Under the pieces are notes generated by a model that saw nothing but the letters and a program-made list of their open reading frames with translations, had not been told where the DNA came from and searched no databases. The translations under genes were made by a program, and so were the position numbers. Below are positions 1-11,722 of a stretch of 64,000 bases of DNA, one piece after another. The DNA comes from Symbiodinium natans (lineage: Eukaryota > Sar > Dinophyceae > Suessiales > Symbiodiniaceae). Position 1 is the first letter of the stretch; each line of letters opens with the position of its first letter. The stretch is taken from positions 1,414,438 through 1,478,437 of the forward strand of contig CAJNDS010001335.1 of assembly GCA_905221605.1 (NCBI GenBank). The letters run 5' to 3'.

Positions 1-520
1 TGGGTGAAGAGATCATGGGTTCCCCTACTACCCCCCTTAGGGTTTAGGGTTTAGGGTTTAGGGTTCAGGGTTTAGGGTTTAGGGTTTAGGGGTACTGCCC
101 CCCTCTATACTCCCCTCCCTAGGTTCCCCCCAGAATTAAGGCTATTTAGGGATTTTTAAGGTTACTTAAGGGGGGAACCTAGGGGGCGTAGTATAAAAGG
201 GGTTGTAGGACAACCCATGAAAAGACCTTTGGCTCGTTCTTCTGTTGAGTGTGTCGAGGGGCATTGTGGCCAAACTTTCTATACGGGAATAAGGTAAGGG
301 TAGCTTTGGTCCCTCCTTCCACCCCTTAACAAACAGCACGGGGTTCGGCCGGCCCGAACTGAATTCCGGGGCTGAGAGCTTTGGTTTTCGAGTTTAGGAT
401 AGCTTGAAACCTCTCTTGTTGGATCCCCAGCAGTATCCTTGTGTACTTTTAGGGTTTAGGGTTTAGGGGTTAGGGTTGAGGGTTGAGGGTTGAGAGTTTA
501 GAGGGTTCGCGCGCATACAG

Positions 521-592
521 CACCTTCGCCAAGCAAGGGGCGTCCTCTTAATTACCCGTTGGTTCCTGCGCATCCTGGTGTTGGTTGTCCTC
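521..592 (+). CDS. exon encoding a hydrophobic segment
   Basis: After CATACAG the frame reads HLRQARGVLLITRWFLRILV and further hydrophobic residues, a likely transmembrane helix. A GT donor is possible at 578 (CTG|GTGTTG). Protein unknown. Confidence 0.45.
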
Positions 593-651
593 AACCCTAA
601 CCCCTAAACCCCCGACGCCTGAAGCTCGAAACAACCCCTAAACCCCTCAAC

Positions 652-830
652 CCCTAAACCCTGAAGCCTAAACCCCAAACCCCTAAACCCCTAAACCCCT
701 AAACCCCTAAACCCCTAAACCCCTAAACCCCTAAACCCCTAAACCCCTAAACCCCTAAACCCCTAAATCCCTAAACCCCTAAACCCCTAAACCCCTAAAC
801 CCCTAAATCCCTAAACCCCAAAACCTCTAC
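652..830 (-). repeat. CCCCTAAA octamer array
   Basis: About twenty units of an 8-bp variant (one extra C) rather than the 7-bp telomere unit, with sparse T substitutions. The variant is uniform within this array. Confidence 0.9.
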
Positions 831-1701
831 CCCCAAAACCCCTAAACCCCAAACCCCAAACCCTAAAGCCCAACCCTAAACCCTAAATTTCGGGGGGGGG
901 GGGGGGGGGGAGGGGGGTTCTTTCTTTTTCACAACCTTTAAACGAAGCGATTCTTGGGATTCTGAAGGTCAGCCCCCAAAGCCCCAACTAAGGATTGAGG
1001 TCTGACTGGTTTAGGGTGAAGGGTTCAGGGTTTCGCCTCCACCCTATCTCCGGTGTAAAAGTTCTGTGTCGTCAGGGAACAGGTTGTTGCCATCACGTGG
1101 GCCATGAAGCCGTTTGGCGTTCAAAGGGCCCCAACAAGACCCTGCCTTAGACAAGGCCCACAGAGCCTTTACACCCAATTCTGGGGCCTGAGTTTCAGCA
1201 AGGGGGTGGTTCGTGTGGGGCGGCTCCAAATGAGGGTCCCCTTTTGTAAGCAGAAGCATCGCTTGCCCTAAGCCCTCTTTACCCCATTTTATTGGGATCC
1301 CCCCTCTGAACCCTGAAATCTTACAAGCTCATTTACTAGGATGCCTAGTAGTACCCTTATTCCCTTTTTGGGGTTTAGGTTCCCTTATAAACCCCTTTAA
1401 GCAACAAAGGGCACCCTTTTTAAGCCTAGGTTACTGGGCAGCCTAGTTTAGGATCCATCTGGGGACGTTTGTAGAATCAGCGCTGCAGGCCCATAATTCG
1501 CTAGAAGGGCACCTCGAACCCTATAAAAACCTGGGCCCCTATGTTTTTGGGGTACTTTTTTCGGGGGGGGGGAGGGGGGGGGGGGGGGGGGGGGGGGGGT
1601 GGGGGGTGGGGGCGTTAAACCCGAAACCCGAAACCCTAAACCCTAAACCCTAAGCCGTTAAACTCCCAAACAGCCCACCCTACACCCAGCCGACGTAGCA
1701 G

Positions 1702-1748
1702 GGCGAGTCGGAGGGCGAAGAGGAGGAGGAATTTGTGAAGAGGCCTCC
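1702..1748 (+). CDS. exon encoding an acidic segment
   Basis: After GTAGCAG|G the frame reads GESEGEEEEEFVKRPP. The 3' end runs into a T-tract/G-tract junction. Protein unknown. Confidence 0.35.
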
Positions 1749-2325
1749 TTTTTTGGGGGGGGGTTTAGGGTTTAGGGTTTAGGGTTTAGGGTTTTTGGGC
1801 TTAGGGGTTGTAGGGTTTCGGTTTTAGCACTTACGGGATTTTGCGTGTGCCACTCGGGCCCCCCCCCACAGCTGAGGCACCAGTCTGGTCTCACTTCGTA
1901 AAGGCTATGTATAATGAAATGTTCAGTGTTTCGTGCTGAGAATTGGGCTTTGAGGGTTTGGGGGCATAGACCCTAAACCCTAAACTCTAAACCCTATTTT
2001 GGGATGCCCTATCTACCGGTTGATTGGGTTTGGCCCCAACCAACCATTGTCCTAAACCCTAAACCCTAAGCCCTAATCCTACACCCCAAAGCCGAAGCCG
2101 TACCGTTATTCGTCTCTCTTTTGTATGGGGGGTGGGGGGGGGGGGGGGTAAGGTTCCCTTCTAAAACCCTTTAATCAAGGGCGCCCTGTTGAAATGCGCA
2201 GCCTTGTACTGGTCCTTATACCTCGGCTTCAAAAATAGCCCCATGGGTTGTATCCCTCCCAACCTACCAGGATTTCCAGGCGTGTTCTTGGGAGCAGTGC
2301 CGGATTCTTCCGCTCAAATGCGCAG

Positions 2326-2387
2326 CAGCTGCTTGTTGAGGGGGGAGGCTTTGGAGGACATGCTGCGGCCAACCGCAGTCGGCTTGG
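2326..2387 (+). CDS. exon (QLLVEGGGFGGHAAANRSRL)
   Basis: Open between ATGCGCAG and TTGG|GTGAAA, phase 0 to 2. The Gly-rich centre resembles a nucleotide-binding or loop motif, but the family is not recognised. Confidence 0.5.
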
Positions 2388-2758
2388 GTGAAACCCTAAA
2401 CCCTAAAGCCCTAAACCCTGAACCCTAAAGCCCTAAGCCCTGAACCCTAAACCCTAAACCCGGATTTTGGGGTGCCGGACTTGCATTAGATCCTCTGCCC
2501 CGACGCCTGGGAGGATCTAAGCAGTATACGTGCCTTCAAGGGTTGCCAACCATGACCCAAATGGTCAAACAGTAGTATTAGGCTACTTTTTCAGAAGGTA
2601 TTAGTAGTACTTTGGGGGCGTTAAGGGTTTAGGGTTTAGGGTTTAGGGTTTAGGGTTTAGGGTTTAGGGTTTAGGGACTTTTTGGGTCCTCCAGGGGCCT
2701 GGGGCCTGGGTGGACCTGCCGGGCGGCTGTCCGGTGACCACTGGGGATTTTCGCACCC

Positions 2759-2955
2759 CCTACTACTGCAATCCCTCTTAAGGACTGTTACTAGGGATTA
2801 TAGTACCCCCCACTCTAATCCCTATAAAGGACTGTTAAAAATATAGATCATAGTACCCCCTACTCTAATCCCTAATTAAGGACTGTTAATAATATGAATT
2901 AGAGTACCCCCTATTATAATCCCTTTTAAGGACTGTTAGTTTTAGAACATCCCAA
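2759..2955. repeat. tandem multiplication of the family A interior
   Basis: Four successive units of 'AATCCCT...AAGGACTGTTA...AGTACCCCC', ending in a single right TIR (AACATCCC). Unit spacing is about 60 bp. Confidence 0.75.
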
Positions 2956-3330
2956 GGTGCCCATGTCGCCTGAGGCAGTGGGGCATGCGGTCAATCTCGA
3001 CGAGCTGCCCTTGGCTCCGGACACCCCCATCCCAGCTAAAAATGCTAGAGCATTACAAAGGCAAGAGTTGAACATTAAACTTTTTGTGTTTCCGTATTCT
3101 GTAGGAAAAATAAAGTTTAAGCTTTTTCTTTTGCCTTGGCTATTGGAGAAGTAAGAAACCCTAAACCCTAGATGATGGCTCTTTTCTGGGCCCTGCGTGT
3201 GGTCCCTCACCCTTGTTGAAAGGGATCCGAAGTATGGGCCCTTGTTATGTTGATCCCCAAAACTTTACAAGGATCAGGGAGTGGGATGTTCCCCCCTTAT
3301 ACCAACAGTCCTCAATAGGAATTCTAGCAG

Positions 3331-3400
3331 GGTGGCCTCGCCATTCCGCGGCATCGACCTCGATGGCGACAAGCTGGACAACCTGGAAGAGTGGTACCAG
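3331..3400 (+). CDS. exon with EF-hand-like acidic loop
   Basis: From CTAGCAG|G to CCAG|GCACCC (GC donor) it reads VASPFRGIDLDGDKLDNLEE and then WYQ. The DLDGDKLDNLEE stretch resembles a calcium-binding EF-hand loop (Asp at 1, 3, 5 and Glu at 12) but lacks the usual Gly at 6. A half copy of family A (3283-3320) abuts its acceptor. Confidence 0.5.
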
Positions 3401-3746
3401 GCACCCTAAACCCTAAACCCTAAACCCTAAACCCTAAGGGGAGGAGGGGGGGGGGCCTTCAGCGGTCGGAAGTAGAAGTATTGAAGGAAATTTCATGCTC
3501 AAGGCTCTATAGCATGTGTAGGGTTTCCGATTGAAGGGTTGAGAGGGTATAAGCCCTACGCTCTTAAAGCCACTTGGCCCGTTCAGTTTCTCTAAATCCC
3601 TGTGCCCTCAAACACTGAAACTTAAACCCTGGACCCTAACCCTAAACCTTCAGATGCCTGGAGTCCCTACCAGCTGGAGTCCCTACCAGCTCTAGCACTC
3701 ATTCATCACCAACCCCCCCCCCCCCCAAGGGTGCCTTTCCGCACAG

Positions 3747-3812
3747 GAGACGATTAGCGGCAAAGGGGGCCCGCCAAAAGGGACCCTCGGCTCATTTGAG
3801 AGAGATTTTCCT
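3747..3812 (+). CDS. exon (ETISGKGGPPKGTLGSFERD)
   Basis: After GCACAG|G the frame reads ETISGKGGPPKGTLGSFERD and is closed by a heptamer array. No donor is obvious. Protein unknown. Confidence 0.35.
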
Positions 3813-3897
3813 GGGTTTAGGGTTTAGGGTTTAGGGTTTAGGGTTTAGGGTTTAGGGTTTAGGGTTTAGGGTTTAGGGTTTAGGGTTTAGGGTTTAG
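3811..3897 (+). repeat. TTTAGGG array
   Basis: About twelve perfect units, followed within 20 bp by a short CCCTAAA array in the opposite orientation. Confidence 0.9.
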
Positions 3898-4096
3898 AAC
3901 TTTAAGCCCTAAACCCTAAACCCTGGTTCTTCAGGTTCAGGGGGCTTAGGAGTTTATACCCTTGGCTTGAACTCTGAACCCTAAATATGGGTTTTCAGGA
4001 TGTACAAGAGGTTTGAGGCTTTTTTGGGGGTTGTGGTTGGGTTTAGGGTTTAGGGCTTTACTGCGCAGTAAGCGGCGGGGTAGTTTGAGTCAACAG

Positions 4097-4175
4097 GGCC
4101 AAGACGCCTGATTTTGTTCCCCAACCCATCGGATGCAAGGACTTGTCTTTATGTGGCTGGTGGCTTTTCGACAGG
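4097..4175 (+). CDS. exon (LILFPNPSDARTCLYVAGGF)
   Basis: Open from TCAACAG|GG to CAGG|GTACCT; reads PRRLILFPNPSDARTCLYVA followed by GGFST. Good donor and acceptor; family not recognised. Confidence 0.55.
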
Positions 4176-4333
4176 GTACCTGGTCTAAACCCTAAACCCC
4201 AAACTCACAGGAAAGCTGAACCCTAAACCCTAAACCCTACAACGTAAAAAACCCTCAACTTCGTCACTAACCTTGGACCGTCAGCTTTGGGGGGGGTGGG
4301 GGGGTGGGGGTGGGGCGGTGGGGGTGGGGGGGG

Positions 4334-4368
<35 letters not shown>

Positions 4369-4612
4369 GGAGGGGTGAACCCTAGACCCGGACTTTCAAG
4401 CAAGCGACTGAGAGTTTAGGGTTCGGGGTTTGCGGTTTAGGGGTTTAGGGTTTAGGCTTCAAGGCTTGCGGTTTAGGAGTGTAGGGTTCAAGGTTTAGGG
4501 CTTGGGGAATCTAAGCCTCTAGACATTCCAAGCATGTCCAGATTCGGTTCCCTTTTCGGGTCCCCTATCTACTACGGCACCTTATACAAAGGACCACAGG
4601 GGACCCAAATTT

Positions 4613-4714
4613 AGAGCCCTAAACCCTAAACCCTAAACCCTAAACCCTAAACCCTAAACCCTAAACCCTAAACCCTAAACCCTAAACCCTAAACCCTAAA
4701 CCCTAAACCCTAAA
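4613..4714 (-). repeat. CCCTAAA array
   Basis: About fourteen near-perfect units ending just before the acceptor of the 4732 exon. Confidence 0.9.
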
Positions 4715-4731
4715 GCCGTGCCTTCCTCCAG

Positions 4732-4776
4732 CGTTCCGGCACAGGTTCATGCAGGATCTGATCCTTAGGACCGGAT
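4732..4776 (+). CDS. exon (FRHRFMQDLILRTG)
   Basis: Open from CCTCCAG to GGAT|GTAAGG, a consensus donor. Reads FRHRFMQDLILRTG. Protein unknown. Confidence 0.55.
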
Positions 4777-6063
4777 GTAAGGGGTTTGGGGTTTTTCGGG
4801 TTTTGGGTTTAAAGGGTTTAGTGTTCGGGGTTTTTGGTGCCTCAGGGTTTGGGGCCAAAGGGGGGGAGGGTGGAGGGTGGGCTTTAAATCTATCCCTAAA
4901 CCCTAAACCCTAAATTTTAAACCCTAAACCCTAAACCCTAAACCCTAAACCCTAAACCCTAAACTTCCCTAAACCCTAAACCTCCAGAACCCTGCGTTTA
5001 AGGATCCCCGAAGGGCTGCTTCCGAGAGCCACTGAATGGGGTGTAGGTTTGGGACTTAGGATGGCTATGAGCCCTTGTTCAACTTTTTTGTTAGGTTTTG
5101 TGTTTTCGGGTTTAGGGTTTAGGGTTTAGGGTTTGGCGTTTGGGGTTTGGGGTTTGGGGTTTGGGGTTTGGGGTTTGGGGTTTGGGGTTTGGGGTTTGGG
5201 GTTTGGGGTTTGGGGTTTGGGGTTTGGGGTTTGGGGTGGGGGATTCCCCTTTAAGCCCCGTGAACCTCAAAGCGCACTACTTCCGAACCTTGTGCCGGCC
5301 AAGCCAAAACCCAAGACCCGAAGCCCAATCTTCAGCCCGAAGCCCAACCCAAATCTCAAGCCGAAACCCATACGGACACGCCCGGTTCGGCCACTATTTC
5401 GTTCTTGGCACGCGATGAACCGAACAGAGGGATTTGTCGAAGTTGACAAGCAAGTCGATGAAGTCTTCACCTCAAGCCAGGACGAAGCAGGCAGAAAGCC
5501 TCAAGCCGAAACCCGAAACGCCGTCATAGGCCCTGAGAGTTTCGGGTTCTTAGGGCTCAGTGTGCTGGGGTTTAGGGTTTAGGGGTTTAGGGGTTTAGGG
5601 TTTAGGGTTTAGGGTTTAGGGTTTAGGGTTTAGGGTTTAGGGTTTAGGGTTTAGGGTTTAGGGTGGGAATCCATCATCTCCTTATACACCTTGCCAAGCC
5701 CCGATTAGTTCGCCCTAATTTGGAGCTCCTTATGAAGCCCTTCTTCAAGGGTTTAGGGTTTAGGGTGCAGGTCTTTTTTGGACTCCTTCTGAACCCCCCC
5801 CCCTCCCCCCAGACTGGCCCTGTAAGCACTCATTTTGAAAGCGCTGATGAAACCGGAAACCGCAAACCCTACACCCCAAGCCCCAAACCCTGTACCCAAA
5901 ACCTGAAACCCAAAGCAAACCCCAAACCCCTTAACCCCAAGCCCTAAACCCCTAACCCTAAACCCCTAACCCCGAACCCCTAACCCCAAACCCCAAACCC
6001 TAAACCCTAAACCCCTAACCCCAAGCCCAAAGGGATCCTAAGAGCCCCCCCCCCCCCCCCCCC

Positions 6064-6131
6064 GAAGGAGCTTCTTCGGAACCTGGCGGCCCAACGGCTG
6101 GTTCAAGATGTCCAGGACGGCTTTGGGGGAA
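6064..6131 (+). CDS. exon (ELLRNLAAQRLVQDVQDGFG)
   Basis: Follows a poly-C run, so the acceptor is unclear; the frame reads KELLRNLAAQRLVQDVQDGF and ends GGGGGAA|GTTCGG. Its last part is repeated beyond the TA microsatellite at 6343-6364. Confidence 0.45.
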
Positions 6132-6159
6132 GTTCGGGTCTCTCCACCTCTCTCTCTAT

Positions 6160-6301
6160 CTCTCTCTCTCTCTATATATATATATGCATATATACATATA
6201 TATGTATATCTATATATATGTATATATACATGTATATATACCTGTATATATGTATATATATATATATGCAATATGCATATATGTATATATATATATATAT
6301 G
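6160..6301. repeat. CT then TA/TATG microsatellite
   Basis: CTCTCT tract followed by about 125 bp of TA, TATG and TATATC units. Flanked by near-identical 22-bp direct repeats. Confidence 0.9.
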
Positions 6302-6989
6302 TATCACCTAATATTATTCCCGAAGAATTTGTGAACTTTGTGGAGGACGGCTTTGGGGAAGTTTGGGGATTTAGGGGGTTTAGGGTTTGGGGCTGAGGGT
6401 TTAGGGCTTAGGGTTTCGGGTTTAGGGTGTAGGTTCAGGGTTAAGGGTTTAGGATTTTGAGGTGGTTTATGGTTTTTAAGGGATTAGGGAGTGTCGGGTC
6501 GAGGGAGTTTGGGATTGAGGGAGTTTAGGGTTAAGGCCTTAGGGTTTTAAGGGTTTAGGATCTACAGAGTTTTTTGTTACTGCATGTAGGGTGTTTAGGG
6601 TTTCGGGTTTATGGGTTTTTTTGGCGGGATGTAGGGTGTTCAGGGTTGAGGGCCTCCTGGGCCTACGGCTGTAGGGGCAACAGCCTCAGCGTGGTCTTAT
6701 AGGGTTTTGGGTTTAATCTCGGTTTAGGGCCTACGGTTCAGGGTTCAGGGTTTAGGGTTTAGGGTTTCGGGTCAGGGTAGTTATGACATGGGTCTGATAT
6801 GGAGACCCCTTACATACCCCGCATGTGCCCCATAAAACCCAAGTCCTAGGCCCTGATCTCCGCTCCCATAAGCAGGTATGTACGAAGATCATGTTTAATG
6901 TTGCTACCCTTAATCTATAAAATCCTTATAAAGACATTAAAATGTAATTCTTATAGGGCCCCCAAACCTACCCAAGTAAGCCCCTGCAG

Positions 6990-7061
6990 AAGCACCGCGT
7001 TCTGCCAGGAAGTACACTGGCGAAAAGGGCCAGGCCGCAATTCAACTTCTGGCTTGCCATA
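6990..7061 (+). CDS. exon (KHRVLPGSTLAKRARPQFNF)
   Basis: After CCTGCAG the frame reads KHRVLPGSTLAKRARPQFNF and then WLAI, ending ATA|GTAGGG. Protein unknown. Confidence 0.45.
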
Positions 7062-7620
7062 GTAGGGCTTGTGCTAAGTTTTCGATAGTGAGGGCATGTC
7101 GGGGGCCCTGAACCCTAAACCCTAAACCCTGAACCCTGAACCCTGAACCCTGAACCCTGAACCCTGAACCCTGAACCCTGAACCCTGAACCCTAAACCCA
7201 TCCATGGAGGATGGGCCACCAGGGCCACAATTTTTATTCAAGATAGGACATCGGCTAAAGCTTCCCGGAGGGAGCCCAATGCCCCTTAGCTAAGAAATCA
7301 ACAGGAACAGCCCTTAACAGGTTTATATAGGGTTTAGGGTTCAGGGTTCAGGGTTTAGGGTTTAGGGTTTAGGGTTCAGGGTTGACTGTGTAGGGCTCAG
7401 AAGAACAGACATCAATTGCCCTGCTTTTTGAACCCTCAACCCTAAAGGCCCTAAACCCCAAACCTATAGTCGCAATCAAGGCCCTAAACAATCATGTGGA
7501 ATAGTCCTACATGAGAAGGGTTGTTCTAGGATTTTTTTCAACATGCCCCTTGACCCTACCCCCCTGAAAGAAATTACGAGATCTGAGAAAATCCTTCCTG
7601 ATAATCTACATTTCGAGTGG

Positions 7621-7720
7621 CTGGTTCTTAGCAGGGAATAAGGGAATGAGGTACCCTACATAATCCCTTAAAGGGAATTCATACAGGGCGCTAATTCCCT
7701 CATTCCCTATTAAGAACCAG
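7621..7720. mobile_element. family D palindromic element, 100 bp
   Basis: CTGGTTCTTAGCAGGGAATA at the left and TATTAAGAACCAG at the right; arms GGGAATGAGG / CCTCATTCCC. Second copy 8882-8976; right half at 57280-57312. Confidence 0.8.
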
Positions 7721-8089
7721 GGGGTAGAGGTTGGGGTAGGGGTGCTATTTCATTACACCTAAGCCCCAAGCCCTAAGCCCCAAACCCTAAACCCTGAACC
7801 CAGGGGTTGGCGGTTCGTTGAATTACTCCGTGCGAGTTGTTGCTTGAAGCTTAAGACTGGGTGCTCTCCAGCCCCTGCCGCTTAAACTCATCGGAGTTGA
7901 GTAAAGGGTTTAGGGTTTAGGGTTTAGGGTTTAGGGTTAGGGTTTAGGGTTTAGGGTTCAGGGTTCAGGGCTTAAGGCCCCCAAAGCAACCCTCTTTTCA
8001 CCCCACCCTGTGCAGCCCTGCGAATCCGACCACCAGACGGCGCTAGAGGCGCGGAGTTTATAGGGAGATCTTAGGGCCCTTAGGGTTAA

Positions 8090-8115
8090 AAAAAAAAAAT
8101 ATATATATATATATA

Positions 8116-8172
<57 letters not shown>

Positions 8173-8300
8173 GTGTGTGTGTGTGTGGGTGCGCGCGTGC
8201 GTGTGTGCGTGCGTGCGTGCGTGCGTGTGCGTGTGTATATCTGTTTATATTTGTTGATATATATATATATATGTATATATATATACATATATATATATAA
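8090..8300. repeat. compound microsatellite (A)n (AT)n (CTGT)n (GT/GC)n (AT)n
   Basis: Runs of A, AT, sixteen or so CTGT units, GT with CG steps, and AT again. Alternating GT/GC/AT could adopt Z-DNA or cruciform structure. Confidence 0.9.
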
Positions 8301-9274
8301 GGGAAGCTACATGGTCCCTACAGGCGCTTGGGCTCTTTTAGGGTGCATAAGGGGTATAGAAGGGTTCTTCAATTTGGGCCCATATTCAGGACTTTTTCTA
8401 CAGGGATTGCAGGGTTTGGGGTTATCGTACGCACTTGGGCCCCAAGCCCGCGGAAAGCAACCCTAAACCCTAAGCCCCGAACCCTCAAGTGCTCTTGGGG
8501 ACGGCCCACGGGGCGCTTACCCTAAACCCCAAACCCCAAACCCTAAACCCCTAAACCCCTAAACCCCTAAACCCCTAAACCCTAAACCCTGCATAGGCGC
8601 AGGACCTCCTACATCCTCAACCCTAGAACCTAGAGGTGACATCCACAGAACTCCCAATCAGAACCCGCATGGAGGCCTCCCTTGGGAGCCCAGTGGTACC
8701 CCTCTCCCCGTTTTGGTTCAAAGGGCGATAAACATGTTGAAGAACTTTCAAACATTAGCTCAGACAGCTTAGTCAGCTTGTGATTACTACCGATTCATCA
8801 GTCATCACATTTTTTGGTTCCCTTCCAATGTAACCAAACCCCAGAGAAGGGTGCCCTTCCCAGAATATGGTTACTCTAGTTGCTTCTTAGCAGGGAATGA
8901 GGGACTGAGGTACCCTACATAATACCTCAAAGGGTATCATATAGGGCCCGAATTGCCTCATTCCCTAGTAAGAGTTAGGGGTTGCTGGGGCTACCAAGTT
9001 CCCTTTGGGATCAGCAGCAGGGCTCAGGGGTAAGACTTCTGTTGCTGAGTCATCCCTCTGCCTTCTGGGCTTCTGGGTTTAGGGTTTAGGGTTTAGGGAT
9101 TGGCCTCCAAACCCCTAAAACCCTAAAACCCTTAAAGTTTTAAGAGTTTAGGGTTCAGGGTTCAGGAAAACCAATAAAACCCCGAAGTCCCTAGAACCTA
9201 CAACAACCTGGGCCTCCCCTCCCCCCGACTTTCCCTGGGATTTAGGGTCTTGGGGGGGTGGGGCCGCCTCGCAG

Positions 9275-9350
9275 ACTTTCAAGCGGAACCTCAAGGACAA
9301 CATCCGCTACATCGGGCAGGACAAGCTGCAGCGTCTAGGAGGTAGACTAG
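9275..9350 (+). CDS. exon (TFKRNLKDNIRYIGQDKLQR)
   Basis: Open from CTCGCAG to CTAG|GTAAGC, a consensus donor. Reads TFKRNLKDNIRYIGQDKLQR and then LGGRL. One of the clearest exons by composition and splice sites; family not recognised. Confidence 0.65.
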
Positions 9351-10342
9351 GTAAGCCCTTGGGAACTTTTAATCTTCCCTTATTGGGTTTCATAGGATCA
9401 TGTTTAGGAATCTTTTTCAGAGGGTTTAAGGGGCCATCCTAGTAGATAAGCAGGTGCGATATGTACTAGGGTCTACCTTGGGGGTTCCCGATTTTCGTAG
9501 ACCTCCAGATCTCTACCCTAAACCCTACAACCCAACAAACTTAAACCCCAAACCCTAAACCCTGCTTCATATGGGCAGGTTTTGGGTAATGGCCCTTTCA
9601 AGGGCCTGGGGTTGTTTAGAGGCAGTTTGCTACTGTGGTGGCGGGTGTGAAGGAGTTCGAGACCCGGAGGGCTTGACTTAGGGTTTCGAACCTTTTCGGA
9701 TCTTCGGGTAGTTTCATGGACCCTTAATATGGTCCCTCTAACCTCCTTCATAGGGTTCTGATGTAAGGGCCCTTAATTTGTATAGGGTACATAAGGGGTA
9801 TACAAAGGGTACCCTTTTCAGGGCCCATACTAAGGGACTCAAACCCTAAACCCTAAACCCTAAACCCTAAACCCTAAACCCTAAACCCTAAACCCTAAAC
9901 CCTAAACCCTAAACCCTATAGGACATAAGGTGTGAAGTGTACTCAAGCCGACAACATGGCTCGGGCAAAGGTTTCACGGCCCTGTAACTGCCACTTCTTG
10001 GCGGTTTAGGGTTTAGGGTTTAGGGTTTAGGGTTTAGGGTTTAGGGTTTAGGGTTTAGGGTTTGATGTCTAGTAGTACCTCTGTTCCGTGTACAGGCAGG
10101 TTCCCGTTTTAACCCCGCACCCAAAACCCCAAATCCCCAGACCCAATCCCTAAACCCTAAGCCCCCAGACCCTGAACCATCAACCCCCTCAACCCTCTGC
10201 CCTAACCACCTATAAACCCTAAATCCTAAACCCTAAACCCTAAACCCTAAACCCCAAACCCCAAACCCCAAACCCTAAACCCTAAACCCCAAACCCTAAA
10301 CCCTAAACCCTAAACACCACATTTGCCCTGAACCCTTTCAAG

Positions 10343-10414
10343 CGGGAGGATGACGGCAAGGGCTGGTTTTGGCTCGTGGCGGGGCAGAACCCAGGAGGTC
10401 CGTGGCTCTGCGTT
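10343..10414 (+). CDS. exon (REDDGKGWFWLVAGQNPGGP)
   Basis: Reads REDDGKGWFWLVAGQNPGGP and then WLCV, ending GTT|GTAAGG (consensus donor). Acceptor TTTCAAG is imperfect. Family not recognised. Confidence 0.55.
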
Positions 10415-11084
10415 GTAAGGCTTTCAGGGTTTACAGGGTTTAGGGTTTAGGGTTTTAGGGTTTAGGGTTTAGGGTTTAGGGTTTAGGGTTTAGGGTTTAG
10501 GGTTTAGGGTTTAGGGCTTAGGGTTTAGGGTTTAGGGTCTGGGGGGGGGGGGGGGTCTGATTGGTCTATAGGGTTTACGGTGTAGGATTTGACGACGTGT
10601 GCGTGTAGCTGTTGTTTTTTGGTTTGGTGGTTGTGGGGATTAGGCCGAAAGCCTAAACCCTAATCCCTAAACCCGAAACCCTAAACCCTAAACCCATTAA
10701 GCGACTGGGGGTCCAGAGCTTCCTCGACCCTTGAGTTGATTCTGTTGCGGGTTCGGCGGGCCCCAACGGCGCTCAAGCACTGTGATTGTGGCATCTAATC
10801 TTATACCGCCCCTCCCGTAACCCTAAACCCTAAACCCTAAACCCTAAGCCTTAAACCCTCAACCCTAAGCCCTAAACCATCAACCCTAAGCCCTAAACCC
10901 TGAACCCTAAACCCTAAACCCTAAACCCCAACTAAGGTGGGGTGTGATCCTAGAATGCGAAGAGGAGCGTTCCGGGGCTTGGGGTTTAGGGGTTTGAGGT
11001 CCAGGGTTAAGGGTTTAGGGGTTTAGGGTTCAGGGTTAAGGGTTTAGGGTTAAGAGTTTAGGGTTTAGGAGGTAGGGTGCCAAG

Positions 11085-11147
11085 AAGACGTTCGCCCATG
11101 ATCCGCAGCTAGTTTTGTTCGAGGGTGTCCAAAACAAGGGCGCATAG
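11085..11147 (+). CDS. exon (KTFAHDPQLVLFEGVQNKGA)
   Basis: Reads KTFAHDPQLVLFEGVQNKGA and reaches TAG at 11145. Either this is a C-terminus, or a GC donor at 11140 (AAGG|GCGCAT) is used before the stop. Confidence 0.5.
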   Translation, partial: KTFAHDPQLVLFEGVQNKGA

Positions 11148-11659
11148 TCGTGGGGTTTAGGGGTTTAGGGTTATTTAGGATTTAGGGCTTAGGGGTTTAG
11201 GGTTTAGGGTTAAAGGTTAGGGTTCACGGTTTAGGGTCTAGGGTTTAGGGTAAGGGGGCTATAATTTCGAAGACCCTTCGCCATCAACCCCCAATCCTTG
11301 AAAAGAGCTGGGAGCCACCAGTGCCCTAAGCCCTAAACCCTAAACCCTAAACCCTAAACCCTAAACCCTAAACCCTAAACCCTAAACCCTAAACCCTAAA
11401 CCCTAAACCCTAAACCCTAAACCCTGTCAACCTCAACCCTATAAACCCCTACAAAGCCTATAATAGAACCTTATAAACCCGATATGCCCTACAAACCCTA
11501 TATACCCTATATACCCCCCTATAAACCCTGGAAACCCAAGACACCCTGTAAACCCTAGAAACCCCTATAAACCCTATAAACCCTACAAACCCTAGAAACC
11601 CTATTATACCCTATAAGCACTATATACCCTAGAAACCCTAATTTCAAACCGCGCGGCAG

Positions 11660-11719
11660 GCATTTACCTCTATGTCATGAAGTCCCCTCCCTACGGGCCT
11701 CACCGGCCTGCTTTCTGGG
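11660..11719 (+). CDS. exon (IYLYVMKSPPYGPHRPAFW)
   Basis: Open from CGGCAG|GC to TGGG|GTTTAC. A family-B TIR (TACTTGGAGG...) begins at 11723, four bases after the exon end, so the donor itself is at the edge of a mobile element. Confidence 0.6.
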
Positions 11720-11722
11720 GTT

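Larger units (their letters stand above)
7062..9274. other. exon-poor stretch
   Basis: Heptamer and CCCTGAA arrays, two family-D copies, a family-G piece, part of a family-E copy and a compound microsatellite. One weak exon-like segment (ALRIRPPDGARGAEF) follows GTGCAG at 8013. Confidence 0.5.

Noticed and set aside
1-900. True chromosome end
   Set aside because: Arrays are short, mixed in orientation and interrupted by unique sequence; nothing marks a terminus.
5133-5582. 149-aa and overlapping open frames starting in TTTGGGG repeats
   Set aside because: The first half is a translated GGTTTGG repeat; only the 5428-5527 part (RDLSKLTSKS) might be exonic, and it is weak.
6038-6396. Tyr/Ile-rich open frames on both strands
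   Set aside because: They are translations of the TA/TATG microsatellite.
8058-8466. Open frames rich in Cys-Val-Arg or Thr-Asp-Arg-Gln
   Set aside because: Translations of the CTGT/GT microsatellite.
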